A DNA stretch of 64,000 nucleotides from Pseudoalteromonas rubra (GCF_001482385.1 NZ_CP013611.1:4223501-4287500); one strand, 5' to 3'. Shown: positions 52,481-62,466, counted from the first letter of the stretch. The notes: generated by a model from the sequence alone, not told the origin. Made by a program: numbers and translations.

Positions 52481-53490
52481 TAACGCGCTACCATCGCATG
52501 ATTAAGCATATGTACGACCATGGCAATTGCATGGGGAATAACCTGACGTGCAGTTGTTACTCGATCATAGTGATCTTCTGAGTTCAACACGATCCCGCCT
52601 TGCGAATAAGAGTAAGCACCGCCTTGTGTCAGTAGAGGTCGAATATCTTGATTGGCCGCATCAGGTGCAGAAAAGCTGGCCATGGCTTGTTTTACTAAGC
52701 TCAAATTATTGAGGTTTTCCTGATCATAATAGTCTTTCACCCAGGATTCCCAACCAGCATGGTTAAGGTCTGAGGTGGTCCAGGTATGGTGGGGCTGCAA
52801 CAGATCTGTGGTATGAAATACAAAACCCAGGATCTGTGGGTTCCCGTTTTGCAGGTAGCTTTGGTACCAGTACTGGCCAAGGTTATCGATAGGCTGGAAC
52901 GGCATTTCTTCAAAGTCATCATACATGTTATAGGTTGAGTGGCTGCCTATACGATAGTTCTTTTCAGTGATGCCATAGCTGTCATATTCGCTGTCGTCAG
53001 CACTGAACCAGCCTGTTTCACCGCCTTTTCCATCATCCAGGTAGTCGCCTTTTAACCAAGTAGCTGCCATATTGTCGATAGTGCCCCAGACTGTAAGCTT
53101 GTCATAATTATATCCACCAAAATCGTTACCATGGACATCTGCACCTTGAGTGTGATTTTGGAAGTGCCAGTAGCTGGTGTATTTGACAATACTTTTAGCC
53201 GCGCCCCACAGAGGTGCCTGTACACAGTCGCCGGTAATGGCGCCACAGAAGAAGGTATCTTCAAAGTCATCAACATCATAGGCGGCTTGCCCCATTACTT
53301 CGGCAAGCTGAGTCACGCTCATACCGTGTGACTGAGCGTAAGCCTGAAGTTTAGCGAATTGTGTCGTTGAGGGGTTTTGCGCCATGTAGCTGACGGCATC
53401 GATAACGATGCGCTTATGTGTTTCCTGACTGAATGCCTGTACGCCATTGGCGGTTAGTGTCAGGGCAGAGAGTAATAATAGCTTTTTCAT
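52480..53490 (-). CDS. secreted zinc-dependent phospholipase C / P1-nuclease-fold enzyme
   Basis: A 336-residue exported protein with signal peptide MKKLLLLSALTLTANGVQA. The mature N-terminus FSQETHKRI places His at position 6, as in P1 nuclease (WGALGH); the usual Trp1, whose backbone binds zinc, is Phe here. Other His ligands lie in KYTSYWHFQNHTQ, VFHTTDLLQPHHTW and MVVHMLNH, the family pattern. P1/S1 nucleases and PLC share this tri-zinc fold, so it may cut nucleic acids or phospholipids; I cannot decide. It is first of a three-gene operon with a parvulin-like and a coiled-coil protein. Confidence 0.8.
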   Translation of the reverse strand: MKKLLLLSALTLTANGVQAFSQETHKRIVIDAVSYMAQNPSTTQFAKLQAYAQSHGMSVTQLAEVMGQAAYDVDDFEDTFFCGAITGDCVQAPLWGAAKSIVKYTSYWHFQNHTQGADVHGNDFGGYNYDKLTVWGTIDNMAATWLKGDYLDDGKGGETGWFSADDSEYDSYGITEKNYRIGSHSTYNMYDDFEEMPFQPIDNLGQYWYQSYLQNGNPQILGFVFHTTDLLQPHHTWTTSDLNHAGWESWVKDYYDQENLNNLSLVKQAMASFSAPDAANQDIRPLLTQGGAYSYSQGGIVLNSEDHYDRVTTARQVIPHAIAMVVHMLNHAMVAR

Positions 53491-53672
53491 TGTAGTGTTA
53501 TTCCATAGTTAGAATGTAAGCTCTATCCGAGCACTGGGAATTAAAGAAGCTTTTTGTTACGTTTGAATTAATTTATAGTTAAATAAAATCTTGTTGTCGC
53601 TGTCTTGTTGTCCAGGTAGAGCTCAGGTATGATGGGGACTGAATTTAGGCACATAAAAAAGCCACAATAACG

Positions 53673-54515
53673 ATGAAAATTATAAAGTTACTTTCTGCTG
53701 TGCTGTTTTGCTTGTCACATCAGGCTTTTGCCGATGACCACTCAGGTGATCCGGATGAAGATTTTCTTGAAGACAATGGACTAGAGTGGCAACTGAGTAT
53801 CGGTGCTTTCTATGCAGATATGGTACTCCCTAAGTTGGTTGGCGCAGATAACTCTCCGGCACCACCTACCTTGCGAGCTGACATCAAACTACAATACAAA
53901 AACTTTTATCTGGTTACTTACTCTGGAGACTTTTTTGGTGGCTCTGACATTGGGTACCAATTCATTCAGGAAGAAGAGTGGGGACTCGATATCATTTATG
54001 GCAGCTATCAGCTGGCTTTCACAGAAACGGGGTACTTTGACACCAAAGATCCGGTCGTTAAAGAGTTGAAAGGGATCAGGGACAGGGATCCTGATCAATC
54101 ACTTGGTGTCGCCTATTATCGCTCTGTGGGTGAGTATCTGGCAGTGGCCGAACTGGTTTATGATGTATTTGGCGATACTAATGGCTGGGTATTCCATCTT
54201 GAAGCGACGCGTAACTTTGAGCTGCGTAACTGGGATTTATGGCTCAACTTTGGTGCTAATTATTACTCCAGTAATTTCAATAACTACTTCTATGGCGTCA
54301 CTGAGGCTGAGCGAAACGATTATCTGACACCGTATGAACCGGGTAGTGGAGCGTCAGCCTTCGTTCAGGCTCAGCTAAGTTATCCGATCGCTGAGGACTG
54401 GGAATTTAGTGCAGGTATGTCATTTTTGGTCGGCTCCAGTGAAGCTAAAGATAGCCCATTGCTGGAATCGAATCACGCCAGAGTACTGTTTACTGGAGTG
54501 AAATATGTATTTTAG
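53673..54515 (+). CDS. MipA/OmpV family outer-membrane protein
   Basis: A 280-residue outer-membrane barrel protein with a signal peptide (MKIIKLLSAVLFCLSHQAFA) and a short acidic stretch after it. The family pattern is present: LSIGAFYADMVLP, a middle LGVAYYRSVGEYLAVAELVYDV, and terminal strand VLFTGVKYVF. MipA/OmpV proteins scaffold murein synthesis (MipA) or act as porins/adhesins; function here is open. It overlaps the next gene (DUF3019) by 11 bases, a frequent pairing in Alteromonadales. Confidence 0.88.
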   Translation: MKIIKLLSAVLFCLSHQAFADDHSGDPDEDFLEDNGLEWQLSIGAFYADMVLPKLVGADNSPAPPTLRADIKLQYKNFYLVTYSGDFFGGSDIGYQFIQEEEWGLDIIYGSYQLAFTETGYFDTKDPVVKELKGIRDRDPDQSLGVAYYRSVGEYLAVAELVYDVFGDTNGWVFHLEATRNFELRNWDLWLNFGANYYSSNFNNYFYGVTEAERNDYLTPYEPGSGASAFVQAQLSYPIAEDWEFSAGMSFLVGSSEAKDSPLLESNHARVLFTGVKYVF

Positions 54516-54906
54516 ACTCGCTTCAGCTATGACTATCGGCGTGCTGTGTATGGCTTCAACCGCGCAAGCCGCGACACCAGACGATAGGAAAGGGATATTA
54601 CAAGCCGCACCCAACAAGTGTGTTGCGCTACATAAAGGAAGAACTTGCTACACTGATGTGACATTTTCAATCTCTGCACCGCAAGTGGGTGACTATTGCA
54701 TTAGAGACAGTAACTCAAAGAAAATTTTGCAGTGCTGGGCTAATGTGAGTCATTTTGAGTACTTACTGGCGTTTGGTTCTACGGAAAGTGTCAGTTACGA
54801 GTTAATATCTAAAACCAAGCGTGACGTGTTGGCTGTAACCACCATAAACGTTAACTGGGTCCACAAAGTACGCAATAAAAAACGTCGCTGGCAGCGTTTG
54901 TTTTAA
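54505..54906 (+). CDS. DUF3019-type small periplasmic protein
   Basis: A 133-residue exported protein (signal peptide MYFRLASAMTIGVLCMASTAQA). Four cysteines (NKCVALHKGRTCY, GDYCIRD, LQCWANV) and the ending WVHKVRNKKRRWQRLF fit the DUF3019 family, which usually sits beside MipA/OmpV. The gene starts inside the end of mipA, so expression is coupled. Function is unknown. Confidence 0.8.
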   Translation: MYFRLASAMTIGVLCMASTAQAATPDDRKGILQAAPNKCVALHKGRTCYTDVTFSISAPQVGDYCIRDSNSKKILQCWANVSHFEYLLAFGSTESVSYELISKTKRDVLAVTTINVNWVHKVRNKKRRWQRLF

Positions 54907-54919
54907 CCCCCGCAACGCA

Positions 54920-54943
54920 GCAGGCTAGCCGAAGCTAGCCTGC
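54920..54943. terminator. hairpin between convergent genes
   Basis: A perfect 10-bp stem (GCAGGCTAGC and complement) with a CGAA loop. CGAA belongs to the stable GNRA/UNCG-like tetraloop class only loosely. It is 11 bases from each of the two convergent stop codons; T-richness is weak. Confidence 0.6.
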
Positions 54944-54954
54944 AGGTATCTGTT

Positions 54955-55458
54955 TTATTGGCACTGTTCGACTAAATTTCTCAGATGTGTGCCGATGTCT
55001 TCACTTTTGCTCTGACCCTGCTCAAGTAGCGTTTGTACTTGTTGTTGCAGTTCACTCAGCTCATAATTTGCCAGCAGCGTTTTCAGATAAGACATGGTGT
55101 CCGCACCTGCTTGTAGTAAACTCGGCAAACTTTCCATAGAAAGCTCCTGATCGGCCAAGCCAGTGATGGTATCCATTAAATCTGCCAGATTGGCACTGTC
55201 CTGCAGTGCGCCTTCAACTTCAATCATGGCGCCCATAGGGTCGCCATTCAGTTGCTTAGCTACACAACTGGCCAGAGTCCCCGCTTCGGCTGACTGACTC
55301 ATCGCTTCCAGGCCATGTGCACGAATATCTTCAATGACCAGCTCCAGCTCCTGATTATTTGCCAGGTATTGTTGTTCAATCTTAGTTTTAGAGTCACCAA
55401 GAAAATCACAGCCTGACAGTGCGACTAAACTGATACCGAAAATTAAAAAACGCTTCAT
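54955..55458 (-). CDS. lipoprotein of unknown function, helical
   Basis: A 167-residue lipoprotein. The ATG of MKRFLIFGISLVALSGCDFLG gives a proper signal with lipobox ALSGC; a longer start is not needed. The mature part is almost entirely helical, acidic and Leu/Gln-rich (QYLANNQELELVIEDIRAHG, LQQQVQTLLEQGQSK), with two extra cysteines. I recognise no family. It is convergent with the DUF3019 gene. Confidence 0.65.
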   Translation of the reverse strand: MKRFLIFGISLVALSGCDFLGDSKTKIEQQYLANNQELELVIEDIRAHGLEAMSQSAEAGTLASCVAKQLNGDPMGAMIEVEGALQDSANLADLMDTITGLADQELSMESLPSLLQAGADTMSYLKTLLANYELSELQQQVQTLLEQGQSKSEDIGTHLRNLVEQCQ

Positions 55459-55538
55459 ATAAGTATCCAAAATCAATCCAATTGATCTCAGTTTACTGTC
55501 TTACCAGGCGCTTGTCATTATTGCTGGTTAGCCAGGCG

Positions 55539-56015
55539 CTAGGGGCGTAAACGGGCTTTGGCCTGATTGCGATAATGCGCCAGCTCGACGACATTTGAAA
55601 TGCCAAACAGTTCTGATTTGATGATGTTGGCAAACACATGGAGTGCCCGTTTCCACGCATTGCGTACGGCCAGCGTAAACTGTGCGCCCAAATGGAGTTT
55701 GAGGATCTCCAGTAGACTATTGCAGAAGGTAGTGATGTCGTTTACCGAGGGGGCAAGTGCCGCAATCAGGATACTTTGTTGGTGCAAAAAGCGGGTTAAC
55801 TCCTGCTGCCTGGGTAAGTGCACCAGACATTGTTGCATAAAGTCATGTAACCGATATTCAAGCGACAGCACATGCCGCTCAGACTCGGGCAAAGCCATGG
55901 TAACCTGACGCTGCTTTAGTTTATTATACAAGCTAACACAGAAGCAGTGAAAATTGGGCTTCAGAGTCGTAAAAGATTGGTTTAATAGCTGGTACTGATA
56001 AGGTGAAATACTCAT
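55539..56015 (-). CDS. globin-like protein (divergent)
   Basis: A 158-residue helical protein. The pattern SFTTLKPNFHCFCVSLYNKL at the start and FTLAVRNAWKRALHVFANIIKSEL near the end resembles the A/B and G/H helices of bacterial globins (xxFxxLxPxxxxFxxxFYxxL ... AWxxAY). The F-helix region (IAALAPSVNDITTFCNSL) has no clear proximal His, so haem binding is doubtful. Globin-fold sensor domains without haem are known. Weak assignment; the 60-base tail (ELAHYRNQAKARLRP) is basic. Confidence 0.45.
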   Translation of the reverse strand: MSISPYQYQLLNQSFTTLKPNFHCFCVSLYNKLKQRQVTMALPESERHVLSLEYRLHDFMQQCLVHLPRQQELTRFLHQQSILIAALAPSVNDITTFCNSLLEILKLHLGAQFTLAVRNAWKRALHVFANIIKSELFGISNVVELAHYRNQAKARLRP

Positions 56016-56288
56016 AATCGCTCCACGTACGATTAGAGCGAATCCATTTGCTCAAGCAATTGTGCAGACCCAACGACTTGGCCCGTCAAGACAGGTCATC
56101 AAGCTCTACAGTAACTTGGGTAAAAGTTGTGATGGAGCACGCTGAAAAAGCAAGGGAGCGTGCACCAGCTTTATCAGTATAGGTAGACATTATTCTGTAG
56201 CGCAAACTTTATCCTGAATATTGCACTATCAGAGCGACAGAAAAGCTACCAGATGTACACTGTGGAATGACTGGTAGCCTGCTTGGGT

Positions 56289-57068
56289 TTATTTAATCGG
56301 AGCGAGGAGTTTCGGATCGGTGACTAGTTGTCTGACACCGTGGGCGTGATCTTCTTCGAACACATTGTCTTCACACCATTGTGCCAGGCTATTGATATCA
56401 ACTTTCGCACAAGCTGGTCTGACACTCCAGGTGACCTGAAGCGGTGAACATTGCTTGTCGTTGTAGCTTGGTCCGGTTGTTGAGCCCAGGAATTCAACAG
56501 GCTTGCCTGTGGTCTGTGGGATATATTTTGCCTGATGATACCCATTGACTATGTTACCGTCATAGCTTAAATCATTAAAATCTAGCGCCTCTTCATCATT
56601 TACGACGAGGAAAACCTGAGTTTCAACGCGCAGGTCCGGGTTAGCACATTCATTACTCAAACAAGAGCCTAAGCCTTTTCCGGGGGTAACGTCACACGAA
56701 CTGTGTACCCAATGCACTTCTATGGTGTCACCTGGTTTTACGTTTTTACAGACCTTACCTTTTGGTGCCCGTAATTCAGCCTCTGTCAGGCTGCTGGTGG
56801 CATTACACTGATAGCCGCCGTACTTGCCATTGCCCGCAAAAACAGAAAAGTCTTTTGCCTTATGCTCTGCGTTTTTATGAAAGTGGATATTACATAAGTT
56901 CATTTCGCTGGCAGGCGGTGCGAGTGAAAATACGCGTTTGTTCTCTCCATGCAGCTGATCGATATCACGGGGGGTTTGTGGGCCAAACCCTTCGCAGCTA
57001 TTCGCGAGGGTGTTAAAGGATAGTAGTGTTAGCGCTGTCATCGAGACGCCTATAAATGCCTTTTTCAT
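56289..57068 (-). CDS. secreted delta-class carbonic anhydrase-like protein
   Basis: A 259-residue exported protein (signal peptide MKKAFIGVSMTALTLLSFNTLANS). Its N-terminal CEGFGPQTPRDI and MNLCNIHFHKNAEHKAKDF, with the HxH..EH zinc-ligand pattern, match the delta-class carbonic anhydrase group known from diatoms and marine bacteria. It has a further HWVHSSC segment and many cysteines likely forming disulfides in the periplasm. It would interconvert CO2 and bicarbonate outside the cytoplasm. No neighbour shares its direction. I identify the family from motif memory, without a search. Confidence 0.7.
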   Translation of the reverse strand: MKKAFIGVSMTALTLLSFNTLANSCEGFGPQTPRDIDQLHGENKRVFSLAPPASEMNLCNIHFHKNAEHKAKDFSVFAGNGKYGGYQCNATSSLTEAELRAPKGKVCKNVKPGDTIEVHWVHSSCDVTPGKGLGSCLSNECANPDLRVETQVFLVVNDEEALDFNDLSYDGNIVNGYHQAKYIPQTTGKPVEFLGSTTGPSYNDKQCSPLQVTWSVRPACAKVDINSLAQWCEDNVFEEDHAHGVRQLVTDPKLLAPIK

Positions 57069-57338
57069 GATTGGTTCTCCATCATTTTATATTAACTCGA
57101 TGGGCCGCCAGTATAGATGTTTAACTTTTAAGAACAAGCTAAATGGTAAAATATTGTGAATGAGTGGTTTTTTATAAGTTAATTTCGATGCTTGTATTCG
57201 CTATTCCCGATTCTTTTTATTGTAATGTTAAGTTATTCTCGATCTGATTTGTTGGGGGGGCGGTGTTTATCGAGCCGTGCGTGCATGATGTATTTGCGCC
57301 ATCACATTAGGCATTTTAGTTAAAGGTCCTATCTAAGG
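57069..57338. other. upstream region of carbonic anhydrase and of the tRNA operon, no gene
   Basis: About 270 bases, AT-rich near the carbonic anhydrase start and with an unusual run of seven G at 57254. No reading frame or structure that I would report. The tRNA promoter follows at 57339. Confidence 0.5.
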
Positions 57339-57367
57339 TTGCGTATTAATACAACTCTCTCTATAAT
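57339..57367 (+). promoter_or_regulatory. sigma-70 promoter of the metY-rimP operon
   Basis: TTGCGT (57339-57344) and TATAAT (57362-57367) are separated by exactly 17 bases. The -10 is perfect. The transcript leader contains a small hairpin (TGCAGCC/GGCTGCA, 57381-57396) just before the tRNA. Confidence 0.8.
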
Positions 57368-57402
57368 ACACGCCAGTTGATGCAGCCTTGGCTGCACGTT
57401 GA

Positions 57403-57479
<77 letters not shown>

Positions 57480-57510
57480 AGCTTAAGAAATGTTGTCGTT
57501 TCTTACAGTT

Positions 57511-57536
57511 CGCGCATTCCTTGTAATGCGCGTTTT
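57511..57536 (+). terminator. intrinsic terminator-like hairpin after the tRNA
   Basis: Stem CGCGCATT/AATGCGCG (8 bp), six-base loop, followed by TTTT. First of three such structures between the tRNA and rimP. Confidence 0.7.
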
Positions 57537-57619
57537 GCGTTTAAGCATTCGCTTAATTTAGGCTGATACAGCCCGCAACCAAGCTCGGCCACTGGCCACA
57601 CAGTTTGTTTTTGGTGTGA

Positions 57620-57640
57620 CGCCCCGCTTGGTTCGGGGCG
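57620..57640 (+). terminator. second leader hairpin before rimP
   Basis: A 7-bp GC-rich stem (CGCCCCG/CGGGGCG) with a CTTGGTT loop, followed by TTGTTGT. It may act as terminator or attenuator. Confidence 0.6.
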
Positions 57641-57698
57641 TTGTTGTATCTGGAGCTAAGCAATTCAGCCCAGCCCAGAAGCAAACAGCTGAATCATT

Positions 57699-57720
57699 AG
57701 GGCTTTTAGGCCCTTTTTTT
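57699..57720 (+). terminator. third leader hairpin with T-tract just before rimP
   Basis: A short stem (AGGGC/GCCCT) with a six-base loop and a run of seven T, ending 20 bases before the rimP start. It is in a typical attenuator position. Confidence 0.6.
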
Positions 57721-57739
57721 GTTTGTATGGAGGTAATTT

Positions 57740-58195
57740 GTGACAAAACTCGAGCAAGAATTAACGACTATGTTAGAGCCGGCTGTTGAAGCCTGTGGCT
57801 TCGAGTTGCTCGGTCTGGAAGTGATGCAAGCCGGTCGTCATTCGACACTGCGCATTTACATCGATCATGAAAATGGTATCAATGTAGATAATTGTGCGGA
57901 TGTGAGTCGTCAGGTCAGTGCCATTCTGGATGTCGAGGACCCCATTACAAATGAATATAACCTGGAAGTGTCTTCACCTGGTGTAGACAGACCATTATTC
58001 AAACAAGCTCATTACGAGCAGGCAGTGGGCGAAGAAGTACGTTTGCGTACTAAGCTTCCACAAGAAGGTCGCCGTAATTTCAAAGGTGACTTGGTTGCAG
58101 TTAATGGCGATATGATCACGCTAACCGTCGATGGCCAGGAGCATCACCTTATGCTCAGCAACATCGAGCGCGCGAACATGATCGCAAAATTTTAA
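57740..58195 (+). CDS. rimP: ribosome maturation factor RimP
   Basis: A 151-residue factor for 30S subunit maturation. The start is GTG with GGAGG six bases upstream. Family blocks are seen: TMLEPAVEACGFELLGLEV, STLRIYIDHENGINVDNCADVSRQ, VDRPLFKQAHYEQAVGEEV and a C-terminal SH3-like half (GDMITLTVDGQEHHLMLSNI). It begins the core operon with nusA 42 bases downstream. Confidence 0.96.
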   Translation: MTKLEQELTTMLEPAVEACGFELLGLEVMQAGRHSTLRIYIDHENGINVDNCADVSRQVSAILDVEDPITNEYNLEVSSPGVDRPLFKQAHYEQAVGEEVRLRTKLPQEGRRNFKGDLVAVNGDMITLTVDGQEHHLMLSNIERANMIAKF

Positions 58196-58237
58196 AAGTT
58201 AGGTGCGAAGGAAAAAAGGGCAAGCGAGGCAATAACT

Positions 58238-59737
58238 ATGGCAAAAGAAATATTATTGGTTGCAGAAGCTGTTTCCAATGAAAAAGCAGTCCCAAGAGAA
58301 AAGATTTTTGAAGCATTAGAGTTCGCACTAGCGACGGCCACCAAAAAGAAACATGATGGTGAGATCGAAGTACGCGTATCTATTGACCGTAAAACGGGTG
58401 AGTATGACACTTTCCGTCGTTGGATGGTGGTTAACCCACAAGAAGATGGCTCATTGGAAAATCCGTACGCAGAGATCACTTTTGAAGCAGCACAGGTTGA
58501 AGAGCCTGACATTCAGCTGGGTGACTTTGTTGAAGAGCAGATCGAATCAATTCAGTTCGACCGCATCACAACGCAGATGGCTAAACAGGTTATCGTTCAA
58601 AAAGTACGTGAAGCTGAGCGTGCACTGATTGTTGATGCCTACAAAGATCAGGAAGGTGAGCTGGTAACAGGTGTGGTTAAGAAAGCATCACGCGATACTG
58701 TGGTACTGGATCTGGGTAATAACGCAGAAGCCGTGATTTACCGCGAAGATATGCTACCGCGTGAAAGTTTCCGCCCGGGCGACCGTGTCCGTGGTCTGCT
58801 TTACGCTGTTAAACCAGAAGCACGTGGCGCACAGCTCTTTGTAACACGCTCTAAGCCTGAAATGCTTATGGAGCTGTTCCGTATTGAAGTGCCAGAAATC
58901 GGCGAAGAGATGATCGAGCTCAAAGGTGCTGCGCGTGATCCGGGATCGCGTGCTAAAATTGCGGTAAAATCAAATGACAAACGTATTGACCCAGTCGGCG
59001 CGTGTGTGGGTATGCGCGGTGCGCGTGTTCAAGCTGTATCTACCGAGTTAGGTGGCGAACGTGTTGATATCGTATTGTATGATGACAACCCGGCTCAATT
59101 CGTGATCAACGCCATGGCGCCTGCAGAAGTGGCATCTATTGTCATGGATGAAGATACGCGTACGATGGAAATTGCAGTAGAAGCCGACAATCTGGCACAA
59201 GCGATTGGTCGTAACGGTCAGAACGTACGTCTTGCCAGCCAGCTGACTGGCTGGGAATTGAATGTGATGACAGTGGAAGACATGGAGCGCAAGAGCGCGG
59301 AAGAGTCTGACAAACTGATTAATCTGTTCACCGAAGCATTGGACATCGACGACGATTTCGCAACCTTGTTGATTAACGAAGGATTCTCAACACTTGAAGA
59401 AGTGGCCTACGTTCCTGTAGCTGAGTTCCTGGAAATTAATGGTTTGGACGAAGACACAGTTGAAGAGCTGCGTAAGCGTGCAAAAGATGCGTTGACTACC
59501 AAAGCGCTACGCGACGAAGAAAGCCTTGAAGGGGCAGAACCAGCTGACGATTTATTAAACCTGGAAGGTCTGGATCGCCACCTGGCGTTCGTAATGGCCA
59601 GCAAAGGGGTAATCACGTTGGAAGACCTGGCTGAGCAAGGCATTGACGAATTAGTCGAAATCACTGAATTATCTGAGCAACAGGCGGGTGACTTTATCAT
59701 GGCCGCACGTAATATTTGCTGGTTTAGTGAGCAATAG
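58238..59737 (+). CDS. nusA: transcription termination/antitermination factor NusA
   Basis: A 499-residue RNA-polymerase-binding protein. Domains in order: N-terminal RNAP-binding domain (1-125), S1 (about 135-200, [19 protein letters not shown]), KH1 and KH2 (about 230-345, with [18 protein letters not shown] and [15 protein letters not shown]), then two acidic repeats (about 365-495), the second with [16 protein letters not shown]. The presence of both acidic repeats is usual for gammaproteobacteria. NusA represses its own operon in E. coli by promoting termination in the leader, where three hairpins lie here. Confidence 0.97.
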   Translation: MAKEILLVAEAVSNEKAVPREKIFEALEFALATATKKKHDGEIEVRVSIDRKTGEYDTFRRWMVVNPQEDGSLENPYAEITFEAAQVEEPDIQLGDFVEEQIESIQFDRITTQMAKQVIVQKVREAERALIVDAYKDQEGELVTGVVKKASRDTVVLDLGNNAEAVIYREDMLPRESFRPGDRVRGLLYAVKPEARGAQLFVTRSKPEMLMELFRIEVPEIGEEMIELKGAARDPGSRAKIAVKSNDKRIDPVGACVGMRGARVQAVSTELGGERVDIVLYDDNPAQFVINAMAPAEVASIVMDEDTRTMEIAVEADNLAQAIGRNGQNVRLASQLTGWELNVMTVEDMERKSAEESDKLINLFTEALDIDDDFATLLINEGFSTLEEVAYVPVAEFLEINGLDEDTVEELRKRAKDALTTKALRDEESLEGAEPADDLLNLEGLDRHLAFVMASKGVITLEDLAEQGIDELVEITELSEQQAGDFIMAARNICWFSEQ

Positions 59738-59766
59738 TAGTTTATTAACGGGAGGTAACGCATAAT

Positions 59767-62445
59767 ATGGCAGAAGTGAGCATAGAGAAACTAGCCGAAA
59801 ACATTGGTACAACTGTTGATAAATTACTCCAGCAGTTGGCAGATGCAGGGATCACCAAAGCCACTGGCGACCATGTTACTGAAAACGAGAAAGCACAATT
59901 GCTTGACCATTTAAGTAAGCAGCATGGTGGTACCGGTTCTGATGGACCGGAGCGTATGACTTTGCAACGCAAGAGCAAGAGCACGTTAAGTGTGACTGGC
60001 TCTCATGGCAAAGCAAAATCCGTTCAGGTCGAGGTACGTAAAAAGCGCACTTACGTTAAAAAGAGCGCAATCGAGCAGCAAAAAGAGCAGGAAAGACTCG
60101 CTGCAGAGGAAGCTGCGCGCAAAGAAGCAGAGTTGAAGGCTCAGCAAGAAGCTGAGCAAAAGGCCAAAGAAGAAGCCGAGCGTAAGGCACAAGAGGAAGC
60201 TGAGCGTAAGGCAAAAGAGGAAGCTGAGCGCAAGGCTAAAGATGAGGCAAAACGTGCAGCGCAAGCTGAACGTCAAGCGAAAGAACAGCAGAGTGAAGAA
60301 GTGGATAGCGCCCAACAAGAGAAAGAGAAACTAGAAGCAGAGCGTCTGCGCAAAGAAGCAGAAGCAGCTGCCCTACAGAAAGCAGAAGAAGAAGCCAAGC
60401 GTAAAGCTGAAGAAGCAAAGCGTTTAGCCGAAGAGAATGAAGCCCGCTGGAAAGCTGAAGAAGAAGAGCGTGCACGTCGCGAAGCTTCTGCAGATCACCA
60501 CCTTACGACGTCGACTTATGCGCGTGAAGCAGAAGACGAGTCAGATGCACAGGAAGAAAAAAGTGCGCGTCGTAAGAAGAAGAAAAAGCCAGCTGAAAAA
60601 GTGGCTCAGCCAGCGCGCGGTAAGGGTAAAAAAGGCAAGCTAAAAGCGCCTACCTCACTACAGCATGGTTTTAAGAAGCCGGTAAGTGAAGTGAAGCAGG
60701 AAGTTCGTATCAGTGAAACAATCACTGTTGCGGAACTGGCATCACGCATGGCGGTGAAAGGCGTTGAAGTCGTTAAGACCATGATGAAGATGGGTGAAAT
60801 GGTTACTATTAACCAGGTCATCGATCAGGAAACCGCGCAGGTTGTGGCTGAAGAAATGGGTCACAAGGTTGTTCTGGTTAAAGAAAACGAGCTGGAAGAA
60901 AAAGTACTGAGCGAGCGTAACGAAAGTGAAGCGCTTGAGCAACGTGCTCCAGTTGTTACGGTTATGGGTCACGTTGACCACGGTAAAACGTCAACGCTGG
61001 ACTATATTCGTAAAGCGAAGGTTGCAGCAGGCGAGGCCGGTGGTATTACCCAGCACATTGGTGCATACCACGTTGAAACTGAAGGCGGCATGATCACCTT
61101 CCTGGATACACCGGGACACGCAGCGTTTACCTCAATGCGTGCACGTGGTGCCAAAGCCACGGATATCGTAGTACTGGTTGTTGCAGCTGACGATGGTGTA
61201 ATGCCACAGACTAAAGAAGCGGTACAACACGCGAAAGCGGCAGAAGTACCTCTGATCATCGCAGTAAACAAAATGGATAAAGAAGGTATTGACCCGGATC
61301 GTGTTAAAAACGAACTGGCTCAGCTGGACGTTATTCCTGAAGAGTGGGGCGGTGACACGCAGTTTGTTCATATCTCTGCGAAAACCGGTCTGGGCATCGA
61401 TGACCTGCTAGAAGCTATCCTGATGCAGTCTGAATTGCTTGAGCTGAAAGCGGCGCACAAAGGCATGGCATCAGGTGTGGTTATCGAATCTCGCCTTGAT
61501 AAAGGTCGTGGTCCGGTTGCCACTGTACTGGTTCAGTCTGGTGAACTTAACCAGGGTGATATCGTACTGTGTGGTCTGGAATATGGCCGTGTTCGTGCAA
61601 TGAAGGACGAAAACGGTAAAGACATTACGACTGCAGGTCCTTCAATTCCGGTTGAAATCCTGGGTATGTCAGGTGTACCAGCTGCGGGTGACGAAGCCAC
61701 AGTAGTTAAAGACGAGCGTAAAGCACGTGAAGTTGCACTATATCGTCAGGGTAAATTCCGCGATGTGAAACTGGCGCGTCAGCAAAAAGCGAAGCTTGAA
61801 AACATGTTTACCAACATGACTGAAGGCGATGTGTCAGAAGTGAACGTGGTACTGAAAGCTGACGTACAGGGTTCAATCGAAGCCATCTCTGACTCTTTGG
61901 TTAAACTGTCTACGGACGAAGTGAAAGTGAAGATCGTTGGTAGCGGCGTGGGTGGTATCACTGAAACTGACGCAACCCTGGCTGCAGCTTCTAACGCAAT
62001 CATTGTTGGCTTTAACGTTCGTGCTGATGCATCTGCTCGTAAAGTGATTGAAGCTGAGAACCTGGATCTGCGTTACTACAGCGTAATCTACGATCTGATC
62101 GAAGAAGTGAAGCAGGCTATGTCAGGTATGCTGGCACCTGAGTTCAAGCAAGAGATCATTGGTCTGGCTGAAGTACGTGACGTATTTAAGTCGCCTAAGA
62201 TTGGTTCGGTTGCGGGTTGTATGGTTACTGAAGGTGTGGTTAAACGTAGCGCACCTATCCGCGTACTGCGTGATAATGTTGTTATTTACGAAGGTGAACT
62301 TGAATCACTGCGTCGCTTCAAAGATGACGTGGCAGAAGTTCGTAACGGCATGGAGTGTGGTATCGGCGTTAAGAACTATAATGACGTTAAGGTCGGTGAC
62401 CAAATCGAGGTATTCGAAACCGTTGAAGTACAGCGTTCGTTGTAA
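59767..62445 (+). CDS. infB: translation initiation factor IF-2
   Basis: An 892-residue GTPase that brings initiator fMet-tRNA to the 30S subunit. The N-terminal IF2_N domain (1-55) is followed by a long charged [10 protein letters not shown]-rich helical region (about 95-260), then a basic linker, a second IF2_N-like domain (about 315-370, [20 protein letters not shown]), the GTPase domain with GHVDHGKTS (G1), DTPGHAAF (G3) and NKMD (G4), and domains II to IV. GGGAGG stands 11 bases before the ATG. The repeat-rich linker DNA could vary in length between strains. Confidence 0.98.
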   Translation: MAEVSIEKLAENIGTTVDKLLQQLADAGITKATGDHVTENEKAQLLDHLSKQHGGTGSDGPERMTLQRKSKSTLSVTGSHGKAKSVQVEVRKKRTYVKKSAIEQQKEQERLAAEEAARKEAELKAQQEAEQKAKEEAERKAQEEAERKAKEEAERKAKDEAKRAAQAERQAKEQQSEEVDSAQQEKEKLEAERLRKEAEAAALQKAEEEAKRKAEEAKRLAEENEARWKAEEEERARREASADHHLTTSTYAREAEDESDAQEEKSARRKKKKKPAEKVAQPARGKGKKGKLKAPTSLQHGFKKPVSEVKQEVRISETITVAELASRMAVKGVEVVKTMMKMGEMVTINQVIDQETAQVVAEEMGHKVVLVKENELEEKVLSERNESEALEQRAPVVTVMGHVDHGKTSTLDYIRKAKVAAGEAGGITQHIGAYHVETEGGMITFLDTPGHAAFTSMRARGAKATDIVVLVVAADDGVMPQTKEAVQHAKAAEVPLIIAVNKMDKEGIDPDRVKNELAQLDVIPEEWGGDTQFVHISAKTGLGIDDLLEAILMQSELLELKAAHKGMASGVVIESRLDKGRGPVATVLVQSGELNQGDIVLCGLEYGRVRAMKDENGKDITTAGPSIPVEILGMSGVPAAGDEATVVKDERKAREVALYRQGKFRDVKLARQQKAKLENMFTNMTEGDVSEVNVVLKADVQGSIEAISDSLVKLSTDEVKVKIVGSGVGGITETDATLAAASNAIIVGFNVRADASARKVIEAENLDLRYYSVIYDLIEEVKQAMSGMLAPEFKQEIIGLAEVRDVFKSPKIGSVAGCMVTEGVVKRSAPIRVLRDNVVIYEGELESLRRFKDDVAEVRNGMECGIGVKNYNDVKVGDQIEVFETVEVQRSL

Positions 62446-62466
62446 GTCAGTCGGGGTTCAACCTTG

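Noticed and set aside
58353..58628. Alternative frames inside nusA, infB and the capsule-like genes
   Set aside because: They lie within strongly conserved coding regions in other frames and have no own start signals; they are shadows.
60100..60560. Repeat-rich EAK region of infB as a CRISPR or satellite repeat
   Set aside because: The repeats are codons of the charged helical linker of IF-2, normal for this gene in gammaproteobacteria.
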